Below, in pieces: positions 1 to 9,702 of a stretch of DNA of 49,065 nt; positions within the stretch are counted from its first letter, which is position 1, and each line of letters begins with the position of its first letter. The translations under genes and the position numbers were made by a program. The notes under the pieces are model-generated. The model made no database searches, had not been told where the DNA came from, and saw only the letters and a list, made by a program, of their open reading frames with translations. The DNA is from Spongiibacteraceae bacterium (GTDB lineage: Bacteria > Pseudomonadota > Gammaproteobacteria > Pseudomonadales > Spongiibacteraceae). The stretch covers positions 1 through 49,065 of the forward strand of contig PAKT01000028.1 of NCBI GenBank assembly GCA_002710725.1, read 5' to 3'.

Positions 1-510
1 ACTGAGCTGTCGCATCAGTTTAAGGGTTTCATCGGCCACCCTGAAACCGAGGTAGTGGTAGCGGGCGGCAAAACGGGCGGTGCGCAGGACGCGCAGGGGG
101 TCCTCTGCAAAGGCCGGGGATACGTGGCGCAGCAGCCGTGCCTCGATATCGCGCTGGCCGCCGTAGGGGTCGATGATCTCGCCGCCTTCGGTCATGGCCA
201 TGGCGTTGACGGTTAGATCGCGGCGCTGCAGGTCTTCCTCAAGGGTGACATCCGGGTGGGCGTCGATGTCGAAGCCGTGATAACCGCGGCCGCGCTTGCG
301 TTCGGTGCGCGCCAGGGCGTATTCCTCGTGGGTGACCGGGTGCAGAAATACCGGGAAATCTTTGCCCACCTGGCTAAAACCTGCGTCGAGCATGGCCTGT
401 GGAGTGCTGCCAACCACGACCCAATCCACTTCGGATACCGGGCGGCCTAAAAGCGTATCTCGAACGGCGCCACCGACTTTGAAGCACTGTGCATCCGTGC
501 CGGTAGTCAT
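1..510 (-). CDS. cca: CCA-adding tRNA nucleotidyltransferase, 5' part (gene runs off the window)
   Basis: Adds or repairs the 3'-terminal CCA of tRNAs from CTP and ATP. Only the first 170 codons are in the window; the 3' end lies before base 1. The translation shows the nucleotidyltransferase head: GGAVRD near residues 13-18, the metal-binding SEVDW at 26-30, the nucleotide-selecting segment [16 protein letters not shown], and [20 protein letters not shown] further on. These closely follow the E. coli and Pseudomonas enzymes. The first of the two catalytic carboxylates is Glu27 where E. coli has Asp; Asp29 is kept. The ATG at 510 overlaps the apaH stop as ATGA, suggesting translational coupling. 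Whether the C-terminal HD domain is present cannot be seen. Confidence 0.95.
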   Translation of the reverse strand, partial: MTTGTDAQCFKVGGAVRDTLLGRPVSEVDWVVVGSTPQAMLDAGFSQVGKDFPVFLHPVTHEEYALARTERKRGRGYHGFDIDAHPDVTLEEDLQRRDLTVNAMAMTEGGEIIDPYGGQRDIEARLLRHVSPAFAEDPLRVLRTARFAARYHYLGFRVADETLKLMRQLS

Positions 511-1328
511 GGGGCAGGCTCGCAGTCGCAGCGGTGAAACTCCCGCGTATCCATATTGAACAGGGTCATATGTCGACCCCACACGCAGCCGGTATCCAGG
601 GGGATATAGGCGGGATCATCGAGCTGTCCTTCAAGGGCCGCCCAGTGGCCGAACAGCTGGGTTTCGCGGCGTGGGGTTTGCGGCGGCCAGCTGAACCACG
701 GCGCAAAGCCCTCAGGGGCATCTTCCACCCGGCCTTTGAACCGCAGGTCGAGTTCGCCATCGGCGCGACAGATACGCATGCGGGTAAAGATATTGGTGAT
801 GGCGCGCAGGCGCTCGAAATCTTTCAGTGAATCATCCCAGCGCGCCGGTTCGTTGCCATACATGGTCGTCAAAAAGTCATCGATCTGGTTTTCGTCACGC
901 AACACGGCTTCCAGCTCGGCGCTGCGGGCCAGAGCGGCTTCAGTCGACCACTGGGAGGGAACGCCGGCGTGACTCATCACATAGTCGCCGGCCTCACTGC
1001 GAACGCACAGCGGCAGTTCCCGAAACCACGCCATATAGGCCGGCAGCTGGGTTGAACTCAGCAGGGGTTCGAGACTGGGATGTCGGCCCTGAAAGGTTGC
1101 ACCGCGTGCAAGCGCCAGCGTGTGCAGGTCGTGGTTCCCCAGCACCACGGTGAGGGCGTGGCGCATGGGATAGAGGTAGTCCAGCGCCTCCAGCGAATGG
1201 GGACCGCGATTGACCAGATCACCCACCAGCCAGAGCTGATCAACCGATGGGTTGAAATCAACCTCTCGCAGCAGGCATTGCAAGGGTTCCAGGCAGCCCT
1301 GCAGGTCTCCGACGGCGTAGCGGGTCAC
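507..1328 (-). CDS. apaH: Symmetrical diadenosine tetraphosphatase ApaH
   Basis: Hydrolyses Ap4A to two ADP, and is also known to remove NpnN caps from RNA. The 273-residue length is typical. Calcineurin-type metallophosphatase motifs are visible in order: GDLQG at 7-11, GDLVNRG near 36, GNHD near 64 and a later MSHAG. The start is GTG ([11 protein letters not shown]), which puts the first motif where E. coli ApaH has it; an AGG lies about nine bases upstream. The gene sits nine bases after apaG and overlaps cca. The apaG-apaH pairing downstream of rsmA-pdxA-surA-lptD is the classic gammaproteobacterial operon. Confidence 0.96.
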   Translation of the reverse strand: MTRYAVGDLQGCLEPLQCLLREVDFNPSVDQLWLVGDLVNRGPHSLEALDYLYPMRHALTVVLGNHDLHTLALARGATFQGRHPSLEPLLSSTQLPAYMAWFRELPLCVRSEAGDYVMSHAGVPSQWSTEAALARSAELEAVLRDENQIDDFLTTMYGNEPARWDDSLKDFERLRAITNIFTRMRICRADGELDLRFKGRVEDAPEGFAPWFSWPPQTPRRETQLFGHWAALEGQLDDPAYIPLDTGCVWGRHMTLFNMDTREFHRCDCEPAP

Positions 1329-1337
1329 CGTTGCGAC

Positions 1338-1727
1338 CTAGTGCAGGGCGGACGGTTCAACCAGCGAAAAGGTCTCTATGGGCGCGATAAACGGGCGGCC
1401 GGATTCGCTGATCATTTCGTAGCTGCCTTCCATGGTGGCGACAGCGGTTTCGATAATGGTTCCGGAGGTGTAGCTGAAGCTTTTCCCCGGTTCGATCAGG
1501 GGTTGCTTGCCAACAACGCCCTCGCCGCGCACTTCGGAGATGCGGTTGCGGCCGTTGGTGATGATCCAGTGGCGGTTCAGCAGGCGCACCGCTTCCTGGC
1601 CGCTGTTGGTGATGGTGATGGTGTAGGCAAAGGCGAAGCGGTCTTGGTCGGGCGCGGACTCGTCTGCCAGGTATTGGGTGGCCACCTGAATATCCACGTG
1701 ATCGTGCTCGTTAGCCGTATGCGTCAT
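1338..1727 (-). CDS. apaG: ApaG (CorD) family protein
   Basis: ApaG is a small fibronectin-type-III-like beta-sandwich protein linked in E. coli and Salmonella to Ap4A metabolism and cobalt/magnesium efflux; its biochemical role is unsettled. The 129 residues match the family length of about 125. Recognisable family segments include FAYTITITNSG and a motif of the form LLNRHWIITNGRN, followed by GEGVVGKQPLIEPGKSF. The ATG start has AGGAA five to seven bases upstream. It lies 33 bases after rsmA and 9 bases before apaH, consistent with cotranscription. Confidence 0.95.
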   Translation of the reverse strand: MTHTANEHDHVDIQVATQYLADESAPDQDRFAFAYTITITNSGQEAVRLLNRHWIITNGRNRISEVRGEGVVGKQPLIEPGKSFSYTSGTIIETAVATMEGSYEMISESGRPFIAPIETFSLVEPSALH

Positions 1728-1760
1728 AGTTCCTCTTTTTACAGGCCCTGCAGTCTGGCT

Positions 1761-2549
1761 TCAGTCTGCTGGGCAAAGTTGATTCGACAAGTTTACAAAA
1801 TCTGTCAGCGCCAGAGTTTCCGGGCGGGCGCCCGGGTTAATACCGGCGGCTTCGATCTGCTCTGCACTGGCGACAGCTTTCAAAGCGTTGCGCAGGGTTT
1901 TGCGGCGCTGGTTAAAAGCGTCGCGCACCAGTACCTGCAGGTGCTCTGCACTGTGAGCCGGGCAGGGCAGGGGGTCGAATGGCGTCAATCTTACCACGGC
2001 TGAGGTCACTTTGGGGCGCGGCGAGAAGGCCTCGGGGGGGACCTCAAACAGCGACTCCACCTGACAGTAATACTGGGTCATCACGCTGAGGCGGCCGTAG
2101 GCCTTGGTGTTTGGCTTTGCCGCGAGGCGGTCGACCACCTCTTTCTGGAGCATAAAGTGCATATCTTTAATGCGCTGGTGCTGAGCCAGCAGATGAAAAA
2201 TCAGCGGCGTGGAGATGTTATAGGGGAGGTTGCCGACCACGCGCAGCTTTTGCTCTGGGTAGAGGCTGGCGAAGTCGGTTTTCAGGGCATCCCCCTGAAA
2301 CAGGGTGACCTGGGGCTGATCGCTGAACTTGCGCTGCAGAATCGAGACCAGGTCGCGATCCAGCTCCACCAGCGTCAGCAGTGCGCCGCTGGCGACAAGC
2401 TGTTCCGTCAGCGCGCCCTGGCCGGGGCCGATCTCCACCAGCGCATCGCTGGCGCGGGGCGCGATGGCGCGGCCAATGCGGTCGATGATGTTCGGGTCGT
2501 GCAGGAAGTTCTGGCCAAAGCGCTTGCGCGCCCGGTGTTCGTTGCTCAT
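1761..2549 (-). CDS. rsmA: 16S rRNA dimethyladenosine transferase RsmA (KsgA)
   Basis: Dimethylates two adjacent adenosines in the 3' hairpin of 16S rRNA (A1518 and A1519 in E. coli), a late 30S quality-control step, using S-adenosylmethionine. The 262-residue protein opens with [11 protein letters not shown], has the SAM-binding [10 protein letters not shown] and the N6-adenine methyltransferase motif NLPYNIS, and ends with the family helical domain ([13 protein letters not shown]). Its ATG overlaps the pdxA stop in an ATGA junction, so it is probably translationally coupled to pdxA. Confidence 0.97.
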   Translation of the reverse strand: MSNEHRARKRFGQNFLHDPNIIDRIGRAIAPRASDALVEIGPGQGALTEQLVASGALLTLVELDRDLVSILQRKFSDQPQVTLFQGDALKTDFASLYPEQKLRVVGNLPYNISTPLIFHLLAQHQRIKDMHFMLQKEVVDRLAAKPNTKAYGRLSVMTQYYCQVESLFEVPPEAFSPRPKVTSAVVRLTPFDPLPCPAHSAEHLQVLVRDAFNQRRKTLRNALKAVASAEQIEAAGINPGARPETLALTDFVNLSNQLCPAD

Positions 2550-3532
2550 GAGCTGGCCTGCGCCATAACAATGGCCTGATTGAGGGCTTCTTCCAGACTG
2601 CCGGTATCGGCACCGCCGGTTCCGGCCAGGTCCAGCGCGGTACCGTGATCAACGCTGGTGCGAATGATGGGCAGCCCCAACGTGATATTTACGGCGCGGC
2701 CAAACCCCTGATATTTCAGTACCGGCAAGCCCTGATCGTGGTACATCGCCAGCACCGCGTCGGCTTGCGACAGGTGTTTGGGCGTAAACGCTGTATCGGC
2801 CGGCAGGGGCGCGCTCAAGTTGAGGCCTGCTGCCCGAAGTGCGTCCAATGTGGGAATGATCACATCCAGCTCTTCCCGGCCCAGATGGCCGCCTTCGCCG
2901 GCGTGGGGGTTGAGGCCCAGCACCAGAATGCGGGGTTGGGCTATGCCAAACTGCTGCTGAAGGCTTTGGTGAGTAATGCGCAGCACCTGGCTGAGACTGT
3001 CCCGGGTAATGGCATCCGGCACCTGCCGCAGTGGCAGATGGGTGGTGGCCAGTGCGACCCGCAGTTCGCGAGTCGCAAGCATCATGACGACCTTCTCGGC
3101 ACCGCAGCGCGCGGCCAGAAATTCCGTGTGACCACTGAAGGCAATGCCCGCGTCGTTTATTACCGATTTCTGCACCGGCGCGGTGACCAGCGCCTGACAC
3201 TGGCCCGCCAGACAGGCATCGGTCGCGGTTTTCAGGGTGTTCAGCACGTAGTTGGCGTTGTTGGTATTGAGTTTGCCAGCGGTGACCGGGCTCGCCAGTT
3301 TTACCGGCAGTACCTTCAGCGAACCGGCGCGATGGGGCTGCGGCGAAGCGCTGAAATCAGCTTCGGTCAGGTTGATTGCAAGGCCAAGCGCAGCCGCGCG
3401 GGCCTGCAGGAGCTCAGGGTCACAAACCGCCACCAGCTCGGCGGGCCAGTCGCGCTGGGCCAGCGCCAGCACAATGTCCGGCCCGATCCCGGCGGGCTCA
3501 CCGGGGGTAATCGCGAGTCGCGCGATACTCAT
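2546..3532 (-). CDS. pdxA: 4-hydroxythreonine-4-phosphate dehydrogenase PdxA
   Basis: NAD-dependent oxidation of 4-phosphohydroxy-L-threonine in the DXP-dependent pyridoxal phosphate pathway. The 328 residues match the family. Visible features are the N-terminal [12 protein letters not shown], the metal-ligand segments [16 protein letters not shown] and [14 protein letters not shown], and the C-terminal [14 protein letters not shown]. The ATG start follows surA by only six bases, and the gene overlaps rsmA by four. Placement between surA and rsmA is standard in gammaproteobacteria. Confidence 0.97.
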   Translation of the reverse strand: MSIARLAITPGEPAGIGPDIVLALAQRDWPAELVAVCDPELLQARAAALGLAINLTEADFSASPQPHRAGSLKVLPVKLASPVTAGKLNTNNANYVLNTLKTATDACLAGQCQALVTAPVQKSVINDAGIAFSGHTEFLAARCGAEKVVMMLATRELRVALATTHLPLRQVPDAITRDSLSQVLRITHQSLQQQFGIAQPRILVLGLNPHAGEGGHLGREELDVIIPTLDALRAAGLNLSAPLPADTAFTPKHLSQADAVLAMYHDQGLPVLKYQGFGRAVNITLGLPIIRTSVDHGTALDLAGTGGADTGSLEEALNQAIVMAQASS

Positions 3533-3538
3533 AGGAAC

Positions 3539-4810
3539 TTACTTGATATCGACGTAGGCTTCGTCGCGAATCTTGCGCAGCCAGATATCCAGCTCTTCGC
3601 CGAATTTGCGCTCGTGCAGGATATTGCGGGCCATATTGCGGCGCAGGTCCATGGTCACGTCCTGCATGCGACGGTCTTCCACTTTGACAATGTGCCAGCC
3701 ATAGCGAGATTTAAAGGGCTCGCTGATCTTGCCGATGGGGGTGGCCTCCATGGCATCCTGAAATTCCGGCACCAGTTGCCCCGGATTGCTCCAGCCGAGA
3801 TCGCCCCCTTCCTGAGCCGAGCCAATATCTTCTGAAAAGGTCTTGGCCAGCTCGTGAAAGGACTCGCCACTCTGGGCGCGCTTGCGCAGCTCTGCCGCCA
3901 GTTTGCGCGTGGCCTCTTCGTCGCGAATCGCGGAGGATTTGAGCAGGATGTGGCGGGCGCGGGTCTGGGCAATCACTTCATTGTGGCCGCGGCTTTCCAG
4001 CAGTCGAACCACGTGGAAACCACTGGCACTTTCCAGCGGCGCCAGCACTTCACCGTCCTGCACCAGACTGGCCTGATCGGCAAACAGGCTGGGCAAATCC
4101 GGTTGCTTACGCCAGCCCAGATCGGTGGCGCGCACGTTGTCAGCTTTCAGCAGGGCGTCAATTTCTTTCTGTTTGCCGCCCTGCAGGGCACTGTAAATCT
4201 TGTCTGCCTGCTGGCGTGCCTGGGCTTTCTGGGCGCTGCTGGCATCGCTCGGCAGCGCCACCAGAATGTGGGCGAAATGATATTCAGGCGCGGTGCGCTT
4301 GCGACCTTCTTCCGATTCCAGGTAGTTGGCAATTTCCTGGTCGGTGATCTGGATGCGCTGATTGACGTTGCCGCGTTGCACCTGCTGCAGCACCATTTCC
4401 CGGCGAATCTGTTCGCGGGCGGCGGTGTAGGAGGTGCCGGACTCATTCAGGGCTTCGCGAAACTGTTCCAGCGACATGTTGTTCTGGGCGGCAATGCGCG
4501 CCATGGCGGCGCTGAGCTGCTCATCGCTGATGCGCAGGCCCACGCGCTCGGCCATCTGCATCTGGATGTTCTCCAGGATCATCATGTCCATGACTTCCCG
4601 GCGAATACGCTCTTCGGGAATGTCCTGGCCGGACTGGGCGATATTGGCTCGCACCTGCTGCATGCGGGCATCGAGTTCGCTGCGCAGAATGACGTTGTCA
4701 TCCACGATGGCGACAATTTCGTCCAGAATCTGCACATCTGCAAGAGCAGACAGCGGGAGGGTGGCCAGGGTCAGCAGGCCAATCAAGCGCTTGAAAAACT
4801 GTTTATTCAT
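3539..4810 (-). CDS. surA: Periplasmic chaperone and peptidyl-prolyl isomerase SurA
   Basis: Escorts outer-membrane proteins, including LptD, to the BAM complex. The ATG at 4810 gives 423 residues with a clear signal peptide (MNKQFFKRL, then a hydrophobic stretch ending ALA-D). A TTG four codons upstream is possible, but the ATG gives a better Lys/Arg-rich signal-peptide start. The N-terminal SurA domain is followed by two parvulin (PpiC) domains at roughly 170-270 and 280-385, the second containing ARHILLKSS and GGDLGWSNPGQLVPEF. The start overlaps the end of lptD by eight bases, so chaperone and client are coupled. Confidence 0.96.
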   Translation of the reverse strand: MNKQFFKRLIGLLTLATLPLSALADVQILDEIVAIVDDNVILRSELDARMQQVRANIAQSGQDIPEERIRREVMDMMILENIQMQMAERVGLRISDEQLSAAMARIAAQNNMSLEQFREALNESGTSYTAAREQIRREMVLQQVQRGNVNQRIQITDQEIANYLESEEGRKRTAPEYHFAHILVALPSDASSAQKAQARQQADKIYSALQGGKQKEIDALLKADNVRATDLGWRKQPDLPSLFADQASLVQDGEVLAPLESASGFHVVRLLESRGHNEVIAQTRARHILLKSSAIRDEEATRKLAAELRKRAQSGESFHELAKTFSEDIGSAQEGGDLGWSNPGQLVPEFQDAMEATPIGKISEPFKSRYGWHIVKVEDRRMQDVTMDLRRNMARNILHERKFGEELDIWLRKIRDEAYVDIK

Positions 4811-7241
4811 CGCGGTAACCAAAAATACTCTCTTCCAGGACGCCGTTTAATTTGTCGCCAAGTCCGCCGAGACCTTTGAGCTGGAATTCCAGCAGAATGG
4901 CTTCGTCGTGTTCAAGGTCGTTAGACAAGGTTTCGTCGTCGGGTTCCAGGGCACGCTGATAAAGCGTACGCACCGTCCAGCAGCAGCTCTCGTAAGCTAT
5001 GCCAAACAGGGCTTCCAGTGATCTGTCCATTTCCAGGTCGTAATGCCAGCGGCCAAAGAGCTGCCACTGGCGACCGACGGGCATGCTGAATGACGCGTCC
5101 AGTTGTTGCAACTCCTGGCGATCGTCGCTGTCGACCACGGTCAGGCGGCGCTGACTGTAGCCGAAATTGTACAGGGTCTGCCGACCGTCGCGATAGTGCC
5201 AGCCCAGATGACTTTGATTGACCCGTCCGTCCTCGCGATCCAATACCAGATCGGCTTCAAGCCAGTGATTATCGGCGGTGCGCCAACGCAGGGTGGTGGC
5301 CACATCGGAATATTTCTCCTCGCGCTGTTCCGGCGAGCCGTCGGCGGCCGCGGTGGCATTGCCCGGGTGGCGGTAGCTAGTGGTGCCGGGGATGACAATG
5401 CTGTTGTCGAGGAGGCTGGGGTCGGTGGTCAGGGTGCCGGCGACCACTGTGTCGGGCAGGCTGACCTTGCGGTCTTCAAAATAAAACGCCTGGCCGATGC
5501 CCAGGGCAAGGACTTCCTCGCCGGTGAGCTGGTCAAAAAAGCGGCTGCGCAGGCCAAAGGACAGGTGTTTGGCATCGTCTACCCGGTCGTAGCCGGTGTA
5601 GCGTGAGTCGCGAAACAGCTGGTTGTAGTCAAAGGTGCGCAGGCTGGTATCGAAAATCGGCTGGTCATCCTGGCCGGCTTCGAAATCGCTGTAGAGGTAG
5701 AACAGCCGCGGCTCGAGGGTCTGTCGCCAGTTGCCGGTGCTGCGCTCAAACACCAGTTGGGTATCGATACTGCCCTGAGCGGCAGTGACTTCCGGGTTCT
5801 CGTTAATGACACCGTCATCAAGCTGATACTTCAAATGGCGGGCCTTGGCAGTCGCAATAATATGACCGGCGCGGCCGATAAAAGGCAGCCGCGCACCGGC
5901 TTCGGTGTAGGTGCGCTGGCCGGTGATAAACAGGCCGCCATTGTCGAGATTGTCGTTGTGGTCAAACACGGTGATGTCGGCCCGAAACAGCGGTTGCGGT
6001 CGCAGGTTTCGAACCACCGGCAGGTATTCCAGTGACCACTGGGGCAGTTTGCGGTAAGTGTCGTCCAGATTGGCCAGCGCCTGATACTGCTGCACATTGA
6101 GCTGGGAGCGCCAACGCTCACTCTGATAATCGATACGGGCGCGCTGATCCAGATAGGTGGTGCGGCGAACGTTCAACGAGGCCACGCTCAGATCGGAAAA
6201 ATAATCGTCGTCACTGACCCGGGTGTAGTCGACCTCGGTGCTCCAGCTTTTGCCGATGGAGCCCTGTTCGGTGACGCCGATCAGCCAGCGATCGCGGTTG
6301 GCTTCACGGTCATTGTTGAGGTAGGCAGTGGACAGCTGCCACTCGCTCCAGGTGTTCAGGTAGCGCGCTTCGGCTTCCAGCATGTCGCCACGGGCTTCCA
6401 GAAAGCGTGGTGTCAGGCTTAAGTCATAATTCGGCGCGAGGTTGAGATAATAAGGCACCGAAATGTCCAGCCCGCCATCGGTACTGGCAAAGCCGGGCCA
6501 GAGCAGGCCGGTGGCGCGACGATCGTCGACCGGAAAATCGAGCCAGGGGCTGTAGAACACGGGCACGCCCTTTATTTTCAGGCTGGTATCGCGGGCTACG
6601 CCGCGTCCCGTTGCAAAATCCAGGTGAATATCGTCGGCGTGCAAGGCCCAGGCTTCAGAGTCCGGCGGGCACTGGGTGTACTCGGCGCCCAGGAGGTTCA
6701 GGGTTTGCGGGGTGGGGCGCTCGATCAGCTCCGCGCTGGCGCGCACACCGGATTTAAACGCGACAAAGCGCGCCTGTTCAATACGCCCGGTACTGTCGGC
6801 GCCACTTAATACGGCGCTTTCACCCTGCAGCATCATGTCGGGCAGCACAATCCGGACGCCGCCGTCGAGGGCAAAGATCTGGCTGTCCCGGTCAAACTCG
6901 GCGCTGCCGGCGTTCAGCCCCAGCGGGCCTTTGTAGACCACCACCTCGCCGCTCAGCGCAACGGCGCTGCCCTGCATGCTGGAACGGTCGGCGCTGGCGT
7001 GAAGCGGTGCCTCGCGCAGGGGCAAGTCGGCGCCGGGCCAGGAACGTGTTGGGGCCAGATAGCGACCGTCGCAGCCGGTTGCCAGCGAGCATTGGCTGAA
7101 ACTGGCCACTTCTTCCGCCGTAAACCAGTACCACGGGCGAAGCGAGTCCGCCGGTGCGGTACAGGCGGATTGAGCCTGCACTGCTGTCGGAATCAGCAAT
7201 GAAGACAGTAGCGTCAGTGTGCGCAGTGTTGGAAGCTTCAA
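4803..7241 (-). CDS. lptD: LPS-assembly outer membrane protein LptD
   Basis: With the lipoprotein LptE, LptD forms the plug-and-barrel translocon that inserts lipopolysaccharide into the outer leaflet. The 812 residues comprise a signal peptide ending AVQA, an N-terminal periplasmic OstA-like domain (about 90-180) and a large C-terminal barrel. The disulfide cysteines are present: Cys27, extra Cys51 and Cys57, Cys191, and an adjacent pair in YESCCWTV near the C-terminus, matching the C31/C173/C724/C725 pattern of E. coli. The only start that keeps the signal peptide is TTG; no in-frame ATG lies just upstream. The gene diverges from amgK across about 95 bases. Confidence 0.96.
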   Translation of the reverse strand: MKLPTLRTLTLLSSLLIPTAVQAQSACTAPADSLRPWYWFTAEEVASFSQCSLATGCDGRYLAPTRSWPGADLPLREAPLHASADRSSMQGSAVALSGEVVVYKGPLGLNAGSAEFDRDSQIFALDGGVRIVLPDMMLQGESAVLSGADSTGRIEQARFVAFKSGVRASAELIERPTPQTLNLLGAEYTQCPPDSEAWALHADDIHLDFATGRGVARDTSLKIKGVPVFYSPWLDFPVDDRRATGLLWPGFASTDGGLDISVPYYLNLAPNYDLSLTPRFLEARGDMLEAEARYLNTWSEWQLSTAYLNNDREANRDRWLIGVTEQGSIGKSWSTEVDYTRVSDDDYFSDLSVASLNVRRTTYLDQRARIDYQSERWRSQLNVQQYQALANLDDTYRKLPQWSLEYLPVVRNLRPQPLFRADITVFDHNDNLDNGGLFITGQRTYTEAGARLPFIGRAGHIIATAKARHLKYQLDDGVINENPEVTAAQGSIDTQLVFERSTGNWRQTLEPRLFYLYSDFEAGQDDQPIFDTSLRTFDYNQLFRDSRYTGYDRVDDAKHLSFGLRSRFFDQLTGEEVLALGIGQAFYFEDRKVSLPDTVVAGTLTTDPSLLDNSIVIPGTTSYRHPGNATAAADGSPEQREEKYSDVATTLRWRTADNHWLEADLVLDREDGRVNQSHLGWHYRDGRQTLYNFGYSQRRLTVVDSDDRQELQQLDASFSMPVGRQWQLFGRWHYDLEMDRSLEALFGIAYESCCWTVRTLYQRALEPDDETLSNDLEHDEAILLEFQLKGLGGLGDKLNGVLEESIFGYRDE

Positions 7242-7336
7242 GAGGATCGTTGTTATCAGTCTGGTTAAATGCAGGTGGATGATAATGGATTCTTTGATAG
7301 GATGCGCGCCTGCAGGTGTGGAAAAGGCAGGTAAAT

Positions 7337-8287
7337 ATGCTCGACAGTCTGCGGCAATGGTGTGCCGCCGAGCTTGGTGTACCAGAGACCGCGTTGGGCG
7401 AACTGCTGCCGGTGGCCGGCGATGCCAGTTTTCGGCGCTATTTTCGGCTCTTCCCTGAAGGTCGCCCTCCCGTCATCCTGATGGATGCCCCGCCCGAAAA
7501 AGAGAACAGCCAGCCCTTTCTCGATATTGCCGAGCGCCTGCGTCGGGCAGATATTCATGCGCCTGCGATTCTTGCCCACGATTTGGCGCGCGGTTGGATA
7601 CTGCTCGAAGATCTGGGTGATACCCTCTACAAAGCCGCCTTTGAATCACAGGACGGGGAGGCGGTATTCGCGCAGATTTTGCCGGTGCTGGCGAAACTGA
7701 CTCGGGTCGACGCCGGGGGCTTGCCCCTGTATGACCGCAATCGCCTGCAGGACGAACTGAACCTGTTTGTGGACTGGCATATTCCAGAACAGACCGATCG
7801 ACCGCTGTCTGATAAGGAGCAGGTCGAGTGGCAGGCGCTGTGCGACCTCCTGATCGACAGTGCCCTGACTCAACCTCAGGTGTTCGTGCACCGGGATTTT
7901 CACTCCTGCAACCTCATGGTGCTGGACGGAGCGCCGGGGGTGATCGACTTTCAGGACGCGGTGCGGGGGCCGATCAGCTACGATCTGATGTCCATTCTGC
8001 TGGATCGCTATATCACCTGGCCCCGGGATCAGCTGGAGCGCTGGATGGAGGGCTTCCGACAGCAGGTGGCACCGTCGGTGGCCCCGGAAACCTGGCTGCG
8101 CTGGTGCGATTTTATGGGCCTGCAGCGCAATCTGAAAATCATCGGTATTTTTGCAAGACTTGCCCACCGGGACGGAAAAACGGGGTATCTTTCTCTGGTT
8201 CCGCGCTTTGCCGACTATGTTCGCGACGTGCTAATACGTTATAACGAGCTGAAGCCCTACCAGGCGCTTCTGGAGCCGCGACTATGA
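7337..8287 (+). CDS. amgK: N-acetylmuramate/N-acetylglucosamine anomeric kinase AmgK
   Basis: Phosphorylates MurNAc and GlcNAc at the anomeric position during peptidoglycan recycling, bypassing de novo UDP-MurNAc synthesis. The 316-residue protein has an aminoglycoside-phosphotransferase fold: an N-terminal lobe with GDASFRRYFRL, the catalytic loop VFVHRDFHSCNLM and the metal-binding IDFQDAVRGP. The ATG at 7337 follows an AGGCAGG ribosome site; an upstream in-frame GTG at 7316 is less likely. It overlaps murU as ATGA and diverges from lptD, the same arrangement as in Pseudomonas. The partner MurU makes this assignment firmer than the general APH family label. Confidence 0.9.
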   Translation: MLDSLRQWCAAELGVPETALGELLPVAGDASFRRYFRLFPEGRPPVILMDAPPEKENSQPFLDIAERLRRADIHAPAILAHDLARGWILLEDLGDTLYKAAFESQDGEAVFAQILPVLAKLTRVDAGGLPLYDRNRLQDELNLFVDWHIPEQTDRPLSDKEQVEWQALCDLLIDSALTQPQVFVHRDFHSCNLMVLDGAPGVIDFQDAVRGPISYDLMSILLDRYITWPRDQLERWMEGFRQQVAPSVAPETWLRWCDFMGLQRNLKIIGIFARLAHRDGKTGYLSLVPRFADYVRDVLIRYNELKPYQALLEPRL

Positions 8288-8952
8288 AAGCCATGATCCT
8301 TGCCGCCGGCCTGGGCAAGCGGATGCGCCCACTGACCACGGTGCGACCCAAGCCGCTGCTGAAAGTAAACAATAAAGCCCTGATCGATTATCACCTGGAG
8401 CGCCTTGCCGCCGCAGGGGTGGTGGACGTGGTGATTAACCATTACTGGCTGGGCGAGCAGATCGAGGCGCATATTGGCGACGGGTCCGCCTATGGCCTGA
8501 ACGTGGTTTATTCTCCCGAGGCTGAGCTGCTGGATACCGCCGGTGGCATGATCAATGCCTTGCCGCTGCTGGGCGATCAAGCCTTTTTGCTGATCAATGG
8601 CGATGTCTGGTGCGATTTTCCCGTCGCCGACTTGCTGACCCGGAAACCCTCCGGTGCCCATCTGGTGATGGTAGATAACCCCGCGCACAATCCCGATGGC
8701 GATTTTGCACTGCACGGTGAGCAATTGAGCTTGGATACAGGCAATGCACTGACCTACGCCGGGATCGCCGTAATTAATCCAGCTCTGTTTGCAGGGGCGG
8801 AGCCCGGTTGCCTGCCACTGAAGCCCTTTCTGGTGCGCGCCATTGAGCGCGGCGAGCTGACCGGCGAGCATTTCTCCGGCGAGTGGGTCGATGTTGGCAC
8901 GCCCGAGCGCCTGTCCGAGCTGGATGCCCGGGTTTCGGCGGTGTTGGCCTGA
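8284..8952 (+). CDS. murU: MurNAc-alpha-1-phosphate uridylyltransferase MurU
   Basis: Converts MurNAc-1-phosphate and UTP to UDP-MurNAc, the second step of the fosfomycin-insensitive recycling route started by AmgK. The 222 residues match the Pseudomonas enzyme. The nucleotidyltransferase signature AAGLGKRMRPLT with a following RPKPLL is at the N-terminus, and a metal-site motif LLINGDVWCDFP lies mid-protein. It is translationally coupled to amgK by a four-base overlap. Sugar-1-phosphate nucleotidyltransferases are a broad family, but size and pairing with AmgK support this specificity. Confidence 0.9.
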   Translation: MKAMILAAGLGKRMRPLTTVRPKPLLKVNNKALIDYHLERLAAAGVVDVVINHYWLGEQIEAHIGDGSAYGLNVVYSPEAELLDTAGGMINALPLLGDQAFLLINGDVWCDFPVADLLTRKPSGAHLVMVDNPAHNPDGDFALHGEQLSLDTGNALTYAGIAVINPALFAGAEPGCLPLKPFLVRAIERGELTGEHFSGEWVDVGTPERLSELDARVSAVLA

Positions 8953-9031
8953 GCCGTGTTCACATAGCCCCGGGCCCGCTTAGCCGGTAAACTACGCGCT
9001 TTCAAATTTCCGATTCGCGAGTTTGCCGTCA

Positions 9032-9700
9032 ATGTCTGATTTCTGGATTGCTCCTTCCATTCTTTCCGCCAATTTCGCCCGTCTCGGCGAAGAAGTGGAC
9101 AATGTTCTCGCCGCCGGTGCCGATGTGGTGCATTTCGATGTGATGGACAATCACTATGTACCCAACCTGACCATTGGTCCGATGGTGTGCAAGGCTCTGC
9201 GCGATCACGGCGTGACGGCGCCGATTGACGTGCACCTGATGGTGCAGCCGGTGGATGCCCTGATTGGCATGTTCGCCGAGGCCGGCGCCAGTTACATCAC
9301 CTTTCACCCCGATGCTTCCGTGCATGTGGATCGTTCCCTGCAGATGATCCGCGACGCCGGCTGCAAGGCCGGGCTGGTGCTGAACCCGGCAGTGTCTCCC
9401 GACTGCCTGCGCTATGTCATGGATCGACTCGATATGATTCTGCTGATGTCGGTCAATCCGGGCTTTGGCGGGCAGAAGTTCATCCCGTCGACCATTGATA
9501 AGGTGCGCGAAGTGCGCCAGCTGATTGATAACAGCGGCTTCGATATTCGGCTGGAAGTTGACGGTGGCATCTCCGCGAACAACATTGCCGAAGTGGCTGC
9601 CGCTGGTGCGGATACCTTCGTCGCGGGCTCGGCCATTTTCAACGCCGACGACTACAAGACGGTCATCGATGATATGCGCCAGCGACTGGCTTCCGTCTGA
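9032..9700 (+). CDS. rpe: Ribulose-phosphate 3-epimerase
   Basis: Interconverts ribulose-5-phosphate and xylulose-5-phosphate in the pentose phosphate pathway. The 222-residue TIM barrel shows [15 protein letters not shown], the metal-binding [37 protein letters not shown] and the C-terminal [10 protein letters not shown] with AGSAIF phosphate-binding loop. ATG at 9032 is chosen; an in-frame TTG three codons upstream is a weaker alternative. The gene is followed after two bases by gph, as in Pseudomonas. Confidence 0.96.
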   Translation: MSDFWIAPSILSANFARLGEEVDNVLAAGADVVHFDVMDNHYVPNLTIGPMVCKALRDHGVTAPIDVHLMVQPVDALIGMFAEAGASYITFHPDASVHVDRSLQMIRDAGCKAGLVLNPAVSPDCLRYVMDRLDMILLMSVNPGFGGQKFIPSTIDKVREVRQLIDNSGFDIRLEVDGGISANNIAEVAAAGADTFVAGSAIFNADDYKTVIDDMRQRLASV

Positions 9701-9702
9701 CA

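Noticed and set aside
1080-2003. 307-residue open frame on the plus strand
   Set aside because: Antisense shadow of apaG and rsmA, whose family motifs are clear on the other strand; no ribosome site or recognisable domain.
2645-3835. 396-residue open frame on the plus strand
   Set aside because: Lies opposite pdxA and surA; composition is Gln/His/Arg-rich as expected for a reverse-frame shadow.
8953-9031. GC-rich palindrome CCCGGGCCCG before rpe as a terminator
   Set aside because: Short stem without a T tract; no support for a defined role.
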